64,000 bases of DNA from Janibacter cremeus (GTDB lineage: Bacteria > Actinomycetota > Actinomycetes > Actinomycetales > Dermatophilaceae): the NCBI RefSeq assembly GCF_013409205.1, contig NZ_JACCAE010000001.1:1-64000 (forward strand), written 5' to 3'. Positions 1-12,850 of this stretch are shown piece by piece; the stretch's first letter is position 1; each line of letters begins with the position of its first letter. A program made the translations under genes and the position numbers. The notes under the pieces are model-generated. The model was not told the DNA's origin, made no database searches, and saw only the letters and a program-made list of their open reading frames with translations.

Positions 1-2
1 CG

Positions 3-143
3 ACGGGCACAGGGTCCGATGCCACCACCCTGCACACGCTGACGAACGGCACGCAGCAGCCCCTGAAGCTGACCGCAGACGCCAAGATCATCCGGGTCAG
101 CTCGAGCGGTCACTGGCTCGTCAAGCTGCTCCCCGACGACTGA
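3..143 (+). CDS. 3' end of an unidentified gene
   Basis: The reading frame is open from the window edge to a TGA and gives the last 46 residues of a protein, ending in HWLVKLLPDD. The stretch has alternating hydrophobic and polar residues (KIIRVSSSGHWLVKLL) that would suit beta strands, as at the end of a repeat-type or secreted domain. No family can be assigned from so short a piece. It converges on the RecB-like gene; about 40 bases separate the two stops. A short GC-rich inverted repeat (CCCGCC at 174-179, GGCGGG at 190-195) overlaps the end of the opposing gene and might help termination. Confidence 0.6.
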   Translation, partial: TGTGSDATTLHTLTNGTQQPLKLTADAKIIRVSSSGHWLVKLLPDD

Positions 144-182
144 GCCGCCACCGATAGGTCTGCGCCGTCAGCGCCCGCCGGT

Positions 183-983
183 TCAGTCGGGCGGGTCGGT
201 CACCGGGAGCGGGGGAGGGGTGCCACCGAAAGCGGGGCAGAGCGGCTTGAAGTCGCACCACGAGCACAGCCGTGACGGGCGCGGCCGAAAGTCGCCCTCC
301 ACCGTGGCGCGGGCGATGGCCGCCCACACGGCCTGCACGTTCCGCTCCAGCGCGAGCAGATCCTCTTCGTCCGGCGCGTACCGGATGATCGTGCCGTCCT
401 TGAGGTAGACCAGCTGCAGCAGGTCCGGCACCCGGCCGGTGCGACGCCACATGACCAGGCCGTAGAACTTCATCTGGAACAGGGCCTTGCCCTCGAAGCC
501 GGGTCCGGGCGTGCGCCCCGTCTTGTAGTCCACGACCCGTACCTGCCCCTCCGGTGCCACGTCGACGCGGTCGATGACCCCGCGCAGGACCAGCCCGTCG
601 ACCTCGACCTCGACCTTCAGCTCACGGTCTGCCGGCTCGAGCCGAGAGGGGTCCTCGACGGTGAACCAGCGGTCGGTGAGCCTTCCGGCCTGGGCGAACC
701 ACGACTCCAGAGTCAGCGACTCGTCCGCAGCGAGCATCTCGGCCAGCTCCGGACGCTCCTCGACGAGGGCGTCCCAGCGGCCGGGTACGAGCTCCCGGGC
801 GGCCTCCGGCGTGCGCTCGGCGGCAGGCAGATCGAAGATGTCCTCGAGCACGGCATGCACGAGCGTCCCGCGCACCGCTGCCGGTGACGGCGCCTCCTGG
901 AGCCGGTCGATCGTGCGGAAGCGGTACTTCAGCGGGCACTGCTTGAAATCGGCCGCCCGCGACGGAGAAATGCTCGGGGTCAC
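183..983 (-). CDS. RecB-family PD-(D/E)XK nuclease
   Basis: A 266-residue protein of the Cas4/RecB-like nuclease superfamily. The core motif VVDYKTG near residue 150 supplies the catalytic D and K. Four cysteines, C16 near the N-terminus and C240, C243 and C249 near the C-terminus, are spaced like the iron-sulphur cluster ligands of AddB/Cas4-type nucleases. Members act on DNA ends, but this small stand-alone form has no proven role; the M. tuberculosis homologue lies near the tRNA methyltransferase and proteasome genes, as here. It starts with GTG inside the metH stop (GTGA overlap), so it is translationally coupled to metH and likely shares its transcript. Confidence 0.85.
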   Translation of the reverse strand: MTPSISPSRAADFKQCPLKYRFRTIDRLQEAPSPAAVRGTLVHAVLEDIFDLPAAERTPEAARELVPGRWDALVEERPELAEMLAADESLTLESWFAQAGRLTDRWFTVEDPSRLEPADRELKVEVEVDGLVLRGVIDRVDVAPEGQVRVVDYKTGRTPGPGFEGKALFQMKFYGLVMWRRTGRVPDLLQLVYLKDGTIIRYAPDEEDLLALERNVQAVWAAIARATVEGDFRPRPSRLCSWCDFKPLCPAFGGTPPPLPVTDPPD

Positions 984-3900
984 TCCGGCGCGTACCCGAG
1001 GTTGGGACCCAACCAGCGCTCGGCCTCACGCATGGTCCAGCCCTTGCGCCGGGCGTAGTCCTCGACCTGGTCCTTCGCCACGCGACCGACGACGAAGTAC
1101 TGGCTGTCGGGGTGCCCGAAGTACCAGCCGGAGACGGCTGCACCCGGCCACATGGCCATCCCCTCGGTCAGCTCGATGCCGATCTCGTCGACGTCGAGAA
1201 GCTGCCACAGCGTCTGCTTCTCCGTGTGGTCCGGACAGGCCGGGTATCCCGGCGCCGGTCGGATGCCGGCGTACCGCTCCTTGATCAGGGCAGCGTTGTC
1301 CAGGTCCTCGTCCGCCGCATAGCCCCAGTACTCCTTTCGCACCCGCTCGTGGAGCCGCTCGGCGAAGGCCTCGGCGAAGCGGTCGGCCAACGCCTCGAGG
1401 AGGATCGCGTTGTAGTCGTCGTGGTCGGCCTTGAACTCCGCGATCTTGTCCGCAGCGCCGAGACCACCGGTGACGGCGAAGGCCCCGATCCAGTCCTTCA
1501 GGCCGGTGTCCTTGGGCGCGACGAAGTCGGCGAGGCTGCGGTTGGGCACGCCCGGTCGGTGCTTGCCCTGCTGGCGCAGCATGTGCAGCGTGTGCGCGAC
1601 CTCGGAGCGGGACTCGTCGGTGTAGATCTCGATGTCGTCGCCCACCGCGTTCGCGGGGAAGAGACCGATGACCCCCTTGGCGGTCAGCCACTTCTCCTCG
1701 ATGATCTGGTCGAGCATCACCTGCGCCTCGTCGTAGAGCTTGCGCGCCACCTCACCTGTCGTGGGGCTGTTCAGGATGTCGGGGAAGGAGCCCTTGAGCT
1801 CCCAGGCGTTGAAGAAGGGCTGCCAGTCGAAGTACTCGCGCAGCTCGGCCAGGTCGTAGTCCTCGAAGACCACGCGGCAGGGGGAGGCCCCCGACAGGTG
1901 GGCCTGCTCCTGCCCCCAGTCGATCGGGGTGCGTGCCTCCAAGGCCTGCTCGTAGGTCAACTTCGGGCGGTCGTTGTTCTTCGCCGCGTGCCGCTTGCGC
2001 AGGGCCTCGTAGTCCGCGGCCACGTCGTCGAGCAGCCCCTGCTTCCCCTTCTCCGAGAGCAGCTGGCTGACGACCGGGACGGATCGGGAGGCGTCCTTGA
2101 CCCAGACGACGGGCCCGTCGTACTGCTGGTCGACCTTGACCGCCGTGTGCGCCCGGGAGGTGGTCGCCCCGCCGATCAGCAGCGGGATGTCGAAGCCCTG
2201 GCGTTGCATCTCCGAGGCGACACCCACCATCTCGTCGAGCGAGGGCGTGATCAGCCCGGACAGGCCGATGATGTCGGCGTCGTGCTCGCGTGCGGTCGCC
2301 AGGATCTTCTGCGTCGGCACCATGACACCGAGGTCGATGACGTCGTAGTTGTTGCACTGCAGGACGACCCCGACGATGTTCTTGCCGATGTCGTGCACGT
2401 CACCCTTGACGGTGGCCATGATGACCATGCCGTTCGAGCGGTCCGCATCGCCGGGTTTCTTCGATGCCTCGATGAAGGGGATGAGGTGGGCCACGGCCTT
2501 CTTCATCACCCGGGCCGACTTGACCACCTGGGGCAGGAACATCCTGCCCGCGCCGAAGAGGTCGCCGACGACCCCCATGCCGTCCATGAGCGGTCCCTCG
2601 ATCACCTCGATCGGCTGCCCGCCTTCGTCGTCGATCTCCTGGCGCAGGGCCTCGGTGTCCTCGACCACGTGGTCGTCGATCCCCTTGACGAGGGAGTGCG
2701 TGATGCGTTCGCGAAGGGGGAGCTCGCGCCACTCCTCATTGGCCTCCTCGGCCTTGTGCCCGTCACCGCGGAACTGCTCTGCGATCTCCAGCAGGCGCTC
2801 GGTGGAGTCCTCGCGACGGTTGAGGACGACGTCCTCGATCCGCTCACGCAGCTCGGTGTCGATCGTGTCGTAGGGGACGAGGGCTCCGGCGTTGACGATT
2901 CCCATGTCCATGCCGGCACGGATCGCGTGGTACAGGAAGACCGCGTGGATGGCCTCGCGCACGGCGTTGTTGCCGCGGAAGCTGAAGGAGACGTTGGACA
3001 CGCCTCCGGAGACGAGGACGTGCGGCAGGTTCTCCTTGATCCAGCGGGTGCCCTCGATGAAGTCGGTGCCGTAGGCAGCGTGCTCCTCGATACCGGTGGC
3101 CAGGGCAAAGATGTTGGGGTCGAAGACGATGTCCTCGGCGGGGAACCCGACCTCCTGCGTGAGGATGGTGTACGCCCGCTGGGCGATCTCCTGACGGCGC
3201 TGCAGGTTGTCTGCCTGCCCCTCCTCGTCGAAGCCCATGACGACGACTGCGGCGCCGTACTTGCGGCACAACCGGGCCTGCTCGACGAAGGGCTCGACGC
3301 CCTCCTTCATCGAGATCGAGTTGACGATCGCCTTGCCCTGGGCGCGCTGCAGTCCGGTCTCGATGACCTCCCACTTCGAGGAGTCGATCATCAGCGGGAC
3401 CTTCGAGATGTCCGGCTCCGAGGAGACGAGGTTGACGAAGGTGCCCATCGCGGCCACCCCGTCGAGCATCCCCTCGTCCATGTTGATGTCGATGGCCTGC
3501 GCGCCGTTCTCGACCTGCTGGCGGGCCACCGACAGTGCACTCGGGTAGTCGTCGGCCTCGATGAGCTTGCGGAAGCGTGCTGACCCGGTGACGTTGGTGC
3601 GCTCCCCGATGTTGACGAAGAGTGAGTCGCTGGTGACGTTGAAGGCCTCGAGCCCGGACAGGCGCAGCGCCGGCTCGACCTCGACGGGTACCCGAGGAGT
3701 GGCGCCCTCGATCCCGGCCGCGATGGCGGCGACGTGCTCCGGGCTGGTGCCGCAGCACCCCCCGAGGATGTTGACCAGCCCGGAGGTGGCGAACTCCGAG
3801 ACGAGCTCGGCCATGAACTGCGGGTCCTGGTCGTACTCGCCGAAGGCATTGGGCAGCCCGGCGTTGGGGTAGGCGGACACGAAGGTGTCGGCGACCCGGC

Positions 3901-4702
3901 CCAGCTCGACGAGGTACTGGCGCATCTCCTGCGCCCCCAGGGCGCAGTTGAGCCCCACCGCCACCGGCTGCGCGTGCCGGATGGAGTTCCAGAAGGCCTC
4001 GGTGGTCTGCCCGGTCAGGGTGCGTCCCGACGCGTCGGTGATCGTGCCGGAGACGATGACCGGCCACCGGCGCCCCTGCTCCTCGAACAGGGTCTCGATC
4101 GCGAAGATCGCGGCCTTGGCATTGAGCGTGTCGAAGATCGTCTCGATGAGCAGCACGTCGGCGCCGCCCTCGACGAGGCCCAGGGCCTGCTCGTGGTAGG
4201 CCGCCACGAGCTGGGTGAAGGTGATGTTGCGGTGGGCCGGGTCGTTGACGTCGGGGGAGATCGAGGCGGTGCGCACAGTCGGTCCCATCGCTCCGAGGAC
4301 GTAACGCGGGCGCGAGGGGTCGCCGGCCATCACCTCGTCGGCGGCCTCCCTCGCCAGGCGTGCGGCGGCGACGTTGATCTCGTGGGCCAGGTCCTCCATG
4401 CCGTAGTCGGCCAGGGAGATCCGCTGGGCGTTGAAGGTGTTGGTCTCGATCAGGTCGGCACCGGCGTCGAGGTACTGACGGTGCAGGTCCTTCACGATGG
4501 CCGGCTGGGTGAGCGAGAGGAGGTCGTTGTTGCCGCGCACGTCGCTGGTCCAGTCGGCGAAGCGCTCCCCCCGGAACTCGGCCTCCGACAGGCCCTGCTG
4601 CTGGAGCATCGTTCCCATGCCGCCGTCCATGAGCAGGACCTGCTCGCGCATGGCCTCCTGCAGGGACTCGGTGGCGTCGGGACGAAGGGCGGTGTCATTC
4701 AC
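980..4702 (-). CDS. metH: cobalamin-dependent methionine synthase MetH
   Basis: This 1240-residue enzyme transfers a methyl group from 5-methyltetrahydrofolate through cobalamin to homocysteine, making methionine in the cytosol. The domains follow the standard order. The homocysteine domain (about 1-330) has zinc ligands C253, C316 and C317 (GGCCG). The pterin domain spans about 355-640. The cobalamin domain has the GDVHDIG motif with cobalt ligand H770. The C-terminal reactivation domain starts near 900. Length is normal for the family. The start is GTG with AGGA eight bases upstream; an earlier start would run into the divergent protease promoter. The 76-base gap to the divergent gene is too short for a cobalamin riboswitch. 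Confidence 0.97.
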   Translation of the reverse strand: MNDTALRPDATESLQEAMREQVLLMDGGMGTMLQQQGLSEAEFRGERFADWTSDVRGNNDLLSLTQPAIVKDLHRQYLDAGADLIETNTFNAQRISLADYGMEDLAHEINVAAARLAREAADEVMAGDPSRPRYVLGAMGPTVRTASISPDVNDPAHRNITFTQLVAAYHEQALGLVEGGADVLLIETIFDTLNAKAAIFAIETLFEEQGRRWPVIVSGTITDASGRTLTGQTTEAFWNSIRHAQPVAVGLNCALGAQEMRQYLVELGRVADTFVSAYPNAGLPNAFGEYDQDPQFMAELVSEFATSGLVNILGGCCGTSPEHVAAIAAGIEGATPRVPVEVEPALRLSGLEAFNVTSDSLFVNIGERTNVTGSARFRKLIEADDYPSALSVARQQVENGAQAIDINMDEGMLDGVAAMGTFVNLVSSEPDISKVPLMIDSSKWEVIETGLQRAQGKAIVNSISMKEGVEPFVEQARLCRKYGAAVVVMGFDEEGQADNLQRRQEIAQRAYTILTQEVGFPAEDIVFDPNIFALATGIEEHAAYGTDFIEGTRWIKENLPHVLVSGGVSNVSFSFRGNNAVREAIHAVFLYHAIRAGMDMGIVNAGALVPYDTIDTELRERIEDVVLNRREDSTERLLEIAEQFRGDGHKAEEANEEWRELPLRERITHSLVKGIDDHVVEDTEALRQEIDDEGGQPIEVIEGPLMDGMGVVGDLFGAGRMFLPQVVKSARVMKKAVAHLIPFIEASKKPGDADRSNGMVIMATVKGDVHDIGKNIVGVVLQCNNYDVIDLGVMVPTQKILATAREHDADIIGLSGLITPSLDEMVGVASEMQRQGFDIPLLIGGATTSRAHTAVKVDQQYDGPVVWVKDASRSVPVVSQLLSEKGKQGLLDDVAADYEALRKRHAAKNNDRPKLTYEQALEARTPIDWGQEQAHLSGASPCRVVFEDYDLAELREYFDWQPFFNAWELKGSFPDILNSPTTGEVARKLYDEAQVMLDQIIEEKWLTAKGVIGLFPANAVGDDIEIYTDESRSEVAHTLHMLRQQGKHRPGVPNRSLADFVAPKDTGLKDWIGAFAVTGGLGAADKIAEFKADHDDYNAILLEALADRFAEAFAERLHERVRKEYWGYAADEDLDNAALIKERYAGIRPAPGYPACPDHTEKQTLWQLLDVDEIGIELTEGMAMWPGAAVSGWYFGHPDSQYFVVGRVAKDQVEDYARRKGWTMREAERWLGPNLGYAPE

Positions 4703-4778
4703 CGGAGAGATCCTGTCATCGAAAGGGTGGGGGACCTTCCATTATCCGCATGCCGGTCGCTCGCCTAGGGTCAGGGCC

Positions 4779-6937
<2,159 letters not shown>

Positions 6938-6996
6938 GCGATCGGGGGAGACTGGGCAGGAGACCGCCTCACCCGGCGGGAAGGGAGCAGACGTCG

Positions 6997-8667
6997 ATGA
7001 CAGAAGAACCGACCCCCCAGCACGATCGTGAGCTGCGTGACCTGCGTGCGGACCTCGCGCGGCAGAAGTCGCAGTCGGCGACCGTCGCCTCGCAGAACGA
7101 GCGGCTCGTGCGCACCCTCAAGGACGCCCGGCAGGAGCTCGTCACCCTCCGCGAGGAGCTGGAGCGGCTGGCGCAGCCGCCCGCGTCCTACGCCGTCATC
7201 GTCGATGTGCACGCGCAGGACCAGGCCGTCGACGTGCTCAGTGGTGGCCGCAAGATGCATGTTGCGGTCAGCCCGGCCGTGGACGTCGCGGAGCTGGGGG
7301 TCGGCCGCGAGGTGCGGCTCAACGAGGCGATGAACGTCGTCTCGGTCCACGGTGAGGACGTCGCCGGCGAGGTCGTGGTCGTCAAGGAGGTCCTCGACGA
7401 TGACCGACTGCTGGTGATCATGCGCCAGGACGAGGAGCGGGTCGTGCGGCGCGGCGGCCGGGTGACCGAGAAGCAGGTGCGCGTCGGGGACGCCGTGCTC
7501 GTCGACCAGCGCAGCAACATCGCCGTCGAGCGCATCCCGCGCGCCGAGGTCGCCGACCTGGTCCTCGAGGAGGTCCCGGACCTGGGTTATGACGACATCG
7601 GTGGCCTGACGACGCAGATCGAAGCGATCCGCGACAGCGTGGAGCTTCCGTACCTGCACGCCGACCTCTACGAGCGCCACCAGCTCAAGGCGCCCAAGGG
7701 TGTGCTTCTCTACGGCCCGCCCGGCAACGGCAAGACGATGATCGCCAAGGCCGTCGCCTCCTCGCTCGCCCGCAAGGTCGCCGAGCGCACGGGGCAGGAG
7801 AGCGCCACGGCCTACTTCCTCAACATCAAGGGCCCGGAGCTGCTCAACAAGTACGTCGGCGAGACGGAGCGGCACATCCGGTTGATCTTCCACCGCGCCC
7901 GTGAGAAGTCGAGCGACGGGACCCCGGTCGTCGTCTTCTTCGACGAGATGGACTCTCTCTTCCGCACCCGCGGGTCGGGTGTCTCCTCGGACGTGGAGAC
8001 GACGATCGTGCCGCAGCTGCTCGCGGAGATCGACGGTGTCGAGGGTCTGGACAACGTCATCGTCATCGGCGCGACGAACCGGGAGGACATGATCGACCCG
8101 GCGATCCTGCGTCCCGGTCGCCTGGACGTGAAGATCAAGATCGACCGCCCTGACGTCGAGGGCGCACGCGACATCTTCAGCAAGTACCTCACCGCGGACC
8201 TGCCGTTGCACCCGGAGGACCTCGGGGAGCACGACGGCAATCCCGCGGCGACGGTCTCGGAGATGATCGACGCGGTCGTCGAACGGATGTATGCCGAGTC
8301 CGACGAGAACCAGTTCCTCGAGGTCACCTACGCCGGAGGCGACAAGGAGGTCCTCTACTTCAAGGACTTCAACTCCGGCGCGATGATCCAGAACATCGTC
8401 GACCGGGCGAAGAAGGCCGCGATCAAGGACTTCCTCACCACGGGCACCGAGGGCCTGCGCGTCGGGCACCTGCTCGACGCCTGCGTGGCGGAGTTCAAGG
8501 AGAACGAGGACCTGCCCAACACGACGAACCCGGATGACTGGGCGAAGATCTCGGGCAAGAAGGGCGAGCGGATCGTCTACGTGCGCACGCTCATCGGTGG
8601 CAAGTCCGGGGGCGCCGAGCCGGGCCGCTCGATCGACACGGGGCACCGCACCGGCCAGTACCTCTGA
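6997..8667 (+). CDS. arc: proteasome-activating AAA ATPase ARC/Mpa
   Basis: This 556-residue hexameric ATPase recognises pupylated proteins, unfolds them and feeds them into the 20S proteasome. The N-terminal coiled coil (about 8-60), which binds Pup, is followed by two OB-fold repeats (about 65-185). The AAA domain has Walker A GPPGNGKT at 240-247 and Walker B FFDEMD at 314-319. The protein ends in GQYL, the C-terminal motif with a penultimate tyrosine that docks on the proteasome alpha ring and opens the gate. A good ribosome site (AAGGGAG) precedes the ATG. The gene is separated from dop by three minus-strand genes. Confidence 0.97.
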   Translation: MTEEPTPQHDRELRDLRADLARQKSQSATVASQNERLVRTLKDARQELVTLREELERLAQPPASYAVIVDVHAQDQAVDVLSGGRKMHVAVSPAVDVAELGVGREVRLNEAMNVVSVHGEDVAGEVVVVKEVLDDDRLLVIMRQDEERVVRRGGRVTEKQVRVGDAVLVDQRSNIAVERIPRAEVADLVLEEVPDLGYDDIGGLTTQIEAIRDSVELPYLHADLYERHQLKAPKGVLLYGPPGNGKTMIAKAVASSLARKVAERTGQESATAYFLNIKGPELLNKYVGETERHIRLIFHRAREKSSDGTPVVVFFDEMDSLFRTRGSGVSSDVETTIVPQLLAEIDGVEGLDNVIVIGATNREDMIDPAILRPGRLDVKIKIDRPDVEGARDIFSKYLTADLPLHPEDLGEHDGNPAATVSEMIDAVVERMYAESDENQFLEVTYAGGDKEVLYFKDFNSGAMIQNIVDRAKKAAIKDFLTTGTEGLRVGHLLDACVAEFKENEDLPNTTNPDDWAKISGKKGERIVYVRTLIGGKSGGAEPGRSIDTGHRTGQYL

Positions 8668-8690
8668 CCCGCGGTCCCCGTCGTGACGAC

Positions 8691-9080
8691 TCAGGTCCTT
8701 GCGAGTCGTCCGGCCACGAGCCGCCAGCCGATCAGCGTGGCCGCCAGGAAGAGCGTCGCGACGACGACGAAGGGCGCGGCCGTCCCCTGACCGCTCGCGG
8801 CCCGCAGGAGCATGCCCGTCACGAGGGTGGCCAACCACACGGGCACGCCGTCGACCCACCGGAGCGGCCACGTGCGCCGGATGACCACGACGAGCGCCCA
8901 GCCGAGGACCAACCCGACGAGGAACGGCCAGGCGGTGTGCCACCACCCGGCCGGGTCGAGCGCCTCGTCGTGGGTGCGACGTCCCAGGAGCGTGAACACC
9001 GCGATGATCACGACGTCGATCCCGAGAGCGACGACGGTACGGGTGCCGGGCGACCGGAGTGCCGGCCCGGGTGGAGTCAT
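8691..9080 (-). CDS. DUF3054 family membrane protein
   Basis: A 129-residue protein with about four hydrophobic segments (near 14-32, 48-64, 78-92 and 100-120) and the conserved GWWHTAWPFLVGLVLGW region of the DUF3054 family. Function is unknown; members are small integral membrane proteins common in actinobacteria. It lies three bases downstream of the alpha/beta hydrolase gene on the same strand, so it is probably the last gene of that short operon. It converges on the proteasomal ATPase gene. Confidence 0.8.
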   Translation of the reverse strand: MTPPGPALRSPGTRTVVALGIDVVIIAVFTLLGRRTHDEALDPAGWWHTAWPFLVGLVLGWALVVVIRRTWPLRWVDGVPVWLATLVTGMLLRAASGQGTAAPFVVVATLFLAATLIGWRLVAGRLART

Positions 9081-9083
9081 CGG

Positions 9084-10079
9084 TCAGACCTCCTCGACCA
9101 GGTGTCGGTGCAGCTCGCGGACGAGCTCCTCGCGGTGCTGTGCTCCCGAGCGTGCGATCCCGGGGAAGTTGGCGAACCCGTGCGGCAACCCGACGTAGTT
9201 CGTCACGCGCACCGGGACCCCGGCCCGGCGCAGGGTCTGGCCGTAGCGCAGTCCGTCGTCGCGGATCGGGTCCAGGTCGGCAGTCTGCACCAGAGCCGGC
9301 GCCACCGAGGCAACCTCTCCGAACAGCGGTGAGACGAGGGGGTCGGTGTAGTCCACCGCCTCGTCGGCGTCCCCGATGTAGAGGGCTCGGAAGGCGATGA
9401 TCTTGGCCTGCGTGAGGATCGCCCCCTGCGAGTGCTCCGCGATCGACGGGGAGGCCATGGTCATGTCCGTCGCCGGGTAGATCAGCGCCTGGTGGCGGAT
9501 GACCGGCTCGCCGTCACCGGTGCGCAGGTCGCGCAGCTGCTGGGCGACGACAGCCGAGAGGTTGCCTCCGGCGGAGTCGCCACACAGGGCGATCCGGTCC
9601 CGGTCGACCCCGTGGTCGGCGTGCTCGTGCAGCCACCGCGTGACGTCGATCGCGTCGTGCGCCGCCGTCGGCGCGCGGTGCTCCGGCGCCATCCGGTAAT
9701 CGACGCTGACCACCACGGCGTCGAGTTCGGCCGCGAGGTGGCTGCACAGCGGGTCGTACATCCGCGTGGATCCCTGCACCCAGCCGCCACCGTGGAAGTA
9801 GACGACGAGTGGTCGTTGTGAGCGCGCTCCGGACGGTGTGTACCAGCGAAGGGGGATGGTCGCCCCATCACGCGCGGGGGCGCTCCCTTCGTCGACCGTC
9901 ACGTCCGCACGGACCCGGCCGGTGATCCAGGCGAAGGGGGGTGAGGTCGGGTAGACCTGAGCCCGGGACCGCTTGATGTCCTCGATGGTGGCGTCGACGA
10001 TCGAGACCCGCCCGACGGTGTCGAGCACGGTGGTCAGCAGGCCCACCATCGGGGCGAGGCCGGGGTAGGGACGCTTCAT
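9084..10079 (-). CDS. alpha/beta hydrolase, HSL family (copy 1)
   Basis: A 331-residue esterase/lipase-type hydrolase of the hormone-sensitive lipase group. The oxyanion-hole motif HGGGW is near residue 90, the nucleophile elbow GDSAGG near 165 and the catalytic His in GLPHGF near 300. Substrates are probably short-chain or secondary esters; nothing here narrows this down. It overlaps the upstream paralogue by four bases (ATGA), so the two are translationally coupled. The pair share motif order and similar length and look like a tandem duplication. Confidence 0.9.
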   Translation of the reverse strand: MKRPYPGLAPMVGLLTTVLDTVGRVSIVDATIEDIKRSRAQVYPTSPPFAWITGRVRADVTVDEGSAPARDGATIPLRWYTPSGARSQRPLVVYFHGGGWVQGSTRMYDPLCSHLAAELDAVVVSVDYRMAPEHRAPTAAHDAIDVTRWLHEHADHGVDRDRIALCGDSAGGNLSAVVAQQLRDLRTGDGEPVIRHQALIYPATDMTMASPSIAEHSQGAILTQAKIIAFRALYIGDADEAVDYTDPLVSPLFGEVASVAPALVQTADLDPIRDDGLRYGQTLRRAGVPVRVTNYVGLPHGFANFPGIARSGAQHREELVRELHRHLVEEV

Positions 10080-11062
10080 CGATCCTCCACGTGCAGATGG
10101 TGTCGCAGCTCGCCCACGAGCTCCTGGAGTGCGGGCTCCGCCGCGGGGGCGAGCCCCGGGAAGTTGAGGAAACCGTGCGGCGCACCACGGTAGTTCGTGT
10201 GCCGTACCTCGACCCCGGCCGTGCGCAGGGCGTCGACGTACGTTTCCCCGTCCGGGCGAAGGGGGTCCAGCTCGGCCGTCTGCACCAGCGCCGGCGGCAG
10301 GTCGGTGAGGTCGCCGTGGGCGGGGGAGATGAGCGGGTCGTGGGCGTCCGCGTCGTCGCCGAGGTAGAGACTCCGGAAGCTGCGCAGCATGGCAGGGGTC
10401 AGGATCGGGTAGCGCCGGTCGAGCGACTGCAGGTCCGCCAGCTCGCGCTCGGTCAGGTCGGGAGCGGGGTAGACGAGGGCCTGGTGGCGCAGCCCCACGA
10501 AGGCATCGTCGCGCAGGTGCTGGGCGATCCCGGCCGCGAGGTTGCCGCCGGCCGAGTCCCCGGTGACGCCGACTGCGTCGGTGCGGGCGCCGATCTCCTC
10601 GGCATGCTCCAGGGCCCAGGTGGTGGCGTCACGGCAGTCGAGGGCGGCCTGCGGCCCCCGGTGCTCGGGCGCCATCCGGTAGGCGACCGTGACGACGACG
10701 GCCCGGGCCGCTGCGGCGATCCGGGTGAGGTAGGGGTCGTAGATGCCGATGTGGCCGATGACGAAGCCGCCCCCGTGGAAGTGCAGGAGGAGCGGCAGCC
10801 GCTCGGCCGACGCGGGTCGGTGGACGCGCACCTTCAGCTCGTGGCCGTCGCGCACGGTGATCCAGCGGTCCTCGCTGCGCACGCCACGATGCGGTGCCCC
10901 GACGACCCAGGTGTAGGGCGCTCGCATCGGCACCGCGCTGCGCATTCTGGAGAGCCGATCCGCGGTCATCTCGTCGGCGGTGACCGCGAAGCGAGTGAGG
11001 AAGTCGAGGATCCTCGTGCCCATGGGCATCCACGTCTGATCGTCCACGGCCCCATTCAACAC
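10076..11062 (-). CDS. alpha/beta hydrolase, HSL family (copy 2)
   Basis: A 328-residue paralogue of the downstream hydrolase, with HGGGF, GDSAGG and GAPHGF motifs in the same order. It is the first gene of a minus-strand operon of two hydrolases and a DUF3054 protein. The GTG start leaves 43 bases to the divergent dop start; an ATG about 11 codons further in (MPMGTRIL) is an alternative, but the longer form matches the N-terminal length of copy 1. The operon interrupts the ATPase-dop-pup order, suggesting a lineage-specific insertion or rearrangement. Confidence 0.88.
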   Translation of the reverse strand: MLNGAVDDQTWMPMGTRILDFLTRFAVTADEMTADRLSRMRSAVPMRAPYTWVVGAPHRGVRSEDRWITVRDGHELKVRVHRPASAERLPLLLHFHGGGFVIGHIGIYDPYLTRIAAAARAVVVTVAYRMAPEHRGPQAALDCRDATTWALEHAEEIGARTDAVGVTGDSAGGNLAAGIAQHLRDDAFVGLRHQALVYPAPDLTERELADLQSLDRRYPILTPAMLRSFRSLYLGDDADAHDPLISPAHGDLTDLPPALVQTAELDPLRPDGETYVDALRTAGVEVRHTNYRGAPHGFLNFPGLAPAAEPALQELVGELRHHLHVEDR

Positions 11063-11105
11063 GCTGCCCCTTCGACCACGGGGTGGGGGCGCCTACCCTG
11101 TGGCC

Positions 11106-12602
11106 ATGAGTGTGCGACGGGTCATGGGTGTCGAGACCGAGTACGGGATCTCCGTGCCGGGGGAGCCGCAGGCCAATCCGATGGCCGCCTCCGGCGACGT
11201 CGTCACCACCTATGCGCGGGCACACGGGTTGCGGGCCGCACACGGCGCATGGGACTACAGCGACGAGCACCCGCTCATCGACGCCCGCGGCTTCGAGGTA
11301 CCCCGGTCCCGGGCCGACCTGTCCCAGCTGACGGACATCGAGGACCCCACGCTGGCCAACGTCGTGCTCGCCAACGGGGCCCGCCTGTACGTCGACCACG
11401 CACACCCCGAGTACTCCAGCCCGGAGGTCACCTCCCCGCGGGACGCCGTCGTGTGGGACCGCGCGGGGGAGCTGGTCATGCGCGAGGTCGTGCAACGACT
11501 GGCCGCCACCCCGCCCGGTATCAACCTGTACAAGAACAACACCGACGGCAAGGGCTCCTCGTACGGCACGCACGAGAACTTCCTGGTCACCCGCAGGACT
11601 CCCTTCGAGCGGATCGTCGCCGGGCTGACCCCCTTCTTCGTCGCCCGCCAGGTCATGTGCGGTGCGGGACGGGTCGGGATCGGCCAGGAGAGCGAGCACG
11701 CCGGGTACCAGATCTCCTCCCGCAGTGACTTCTTCGAGGCGTCGGTCGGGCTGGAGACGACCTTCAAGCGCCCGATCATCAACACCCGCGACGAGCCGCA
11801 CGCCGATCCCGACATCTGGCGCCGGCTGCACGTGATCATCGGCGACGCCAACCAGGCGGACGTGGCCAACCTGGTCAAGACCGGCTCCACCTCGCTCGTG
11901 CTCTCCCTCATCGAGGCGGACGCGTTCGACCGTGGGCTCGAGGTGCTCCACCCGGTCGAGGCACTGAAGGTCATCTCCCACGACCCCACCTGCACGGCGA
12001 CGGTGCGGATGCGCGACGGACGGGACCTCACGGCGGTACAGATCCTCACCGAGTACCTCGAGATGGCCACCGCCTTCGTCGAGCGCGAAGGGAGCGACCC
12101 GGCGACCGACGAGGTACTCGCCCACTGGGAACGGCTCCTCGGGCTCCTCGCACACGACCCGATGGACGCGACGGCCGACATCGACTGGGTCGCCAAGCTC
12201 AACCTGCTCGAGCGCTACCGCCATCGGGACGGCATGGAGTGGACGGACCCCAGGCTGACGGCGATCGACATCCAGTTCTCCGACGTGCGCCCTGAGAAGG
12301 GCATCTTCCACAAACTCGAGGAGGCCGGCCGGATCACCCGACTGACCAGCGACGAGGAGGTCCGAGCAGCGGTCTCCACCCCGCCTGCCGACACCCGCGC
12401 ATGGCTGCGTGGAGGTGTCGTCGAGCGCCTTGGGCAGCACGTCATTTCCGCGTCGTGGGACAGTCTCGTGCTCCGTCTGCCGCGGGCCGGTCGGATCGCC
12501 CGGGTGTCGATGCTGGACCCGCTCGCCCACGGCCGCGACGAGACCGAGTCGCTGCTGTCCACCGGAGACGTCGACGACCTCGTGGTCGGGCTCGGGGCAT
12601 AG
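11106..12602 (+). CDS. dop: Pup deamidase/depupylase Dop
   Basis: This 498-residue enzyme of the carboxylate-amine ligase fold deamidates the C-terminal glutamine of Pup to glutamate and also removes Pup from targets. The N-terminal GVETEYG motif provides metal/ATP-binding glutamates, and [10 protein letters not shown] is the conserved mid-domain signature it shares with PafA. It keeps the extra loop between about residues 40 and 80 that distinguishes Dop from PafA. The ATG at 11106 was chosen; a GTG six bases earlier is possible. Pup here ends in Gln, so Dop activity is needed before ligation. The pup gene follows after 53 bases. Confidence 0.96.
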   Translation: MSVRRVMGVETEYGISVPGEPQANPMAASGDVVTTYARAHGLRAAHGAWDYSDEHPLIDARGFEVPRSRADLSQLTDIEDPTLANVVLANGARLYVDHAHPEYSSPEVTSPRDAVVWDRAGELVMREVVQRLAATPPGINLYKNNTDGKGSSYGTHENFLVTRRTPFERIVAGLTPFFVARQVMCGAGRVGIGQESEHAGYQISSRSDFFEASVGLETTFKRPIINTRDEPHADPDIWRRLHVIIGDANQADVANLVKTGSTSLVLSLIEADAFDRGLEVLHPVEALKVISHDPTCTATVRMRDGRDLTAVQILTEYLEMATAFVEREGSDPATDEVLAHWERLLGLLAHDPMDATADIDWVAKLNLLERYRHRDGMEWTDPRLTAIDIQFSDVRPEKGIFHKLEEAGRITRLTSDEEVRAAVSTPPADTRAWLRGGVVERLGQHVISASWDSLVLRLPRAGRIARVSMLDPLAHGRDETESLLSTGDVDDLVVGLGA

Positions 12603-12655
12603 GCTCGTAGGGACCGGGTGCCGGCAGCGGCCGGCCACGACGAGAAGGAGCAGTC

Positions 12656-12850
12656 ATGGCGCAGGAGCAGATCCGTCCCGAGCGTTCCGGTGGGGGTGAC
12701 GAGGAGCCCGTCGACGAGGGGACCCAGGTGGCGGCGCAGAACGCCGCTCGTGACGAGGACGTCGACTCGGTGCTCGACGAGATCGACGGCGTCCTGGAGT
12801 CCAACGCCGAGGAATTCGTCAAGGGCTTCGTCCAGAAGGGTGGCCAGTGA
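12656..12850 (+). CDS. pup: prokaryotic ubiquitin-like protein Pup
   Basis: A 64-residue, mostly disordered modifier attached to lysines of proteins destined for the proteasome. It is rich in Glu, Asp and Gln and ends in the diagnostic KGGQ. The C-terminal Gln must be converted to Glu by Dop before PafA can ligate it. The central region ([20 protein letters not shown]) is the helix that pairs with the ATPase coiled coil. GAGAAGGAG precedes the ATG. Its stop overlaps the prcB start (GTGA). Confidence 0.97.
   Translation: MAQEQIRPERSGGGDEEPVDEGTQVAAQNAARDEDVDSVLDEIDGVLESNAEEFVKGFVQKGGQ

Noticed and set aside
1112..3583. 823-codon plus-strand open frame
   Set aside because: It is antisense to metH. 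Its composition is that of a high-GC shadow frame, and no domain is recognisable.
4703..4778. Cobalamin riboswitch upstream of metH
   Set aside because: Only 76 bases separate the divergent genes, too short for the element, and no B12-box-like sequence was seen.
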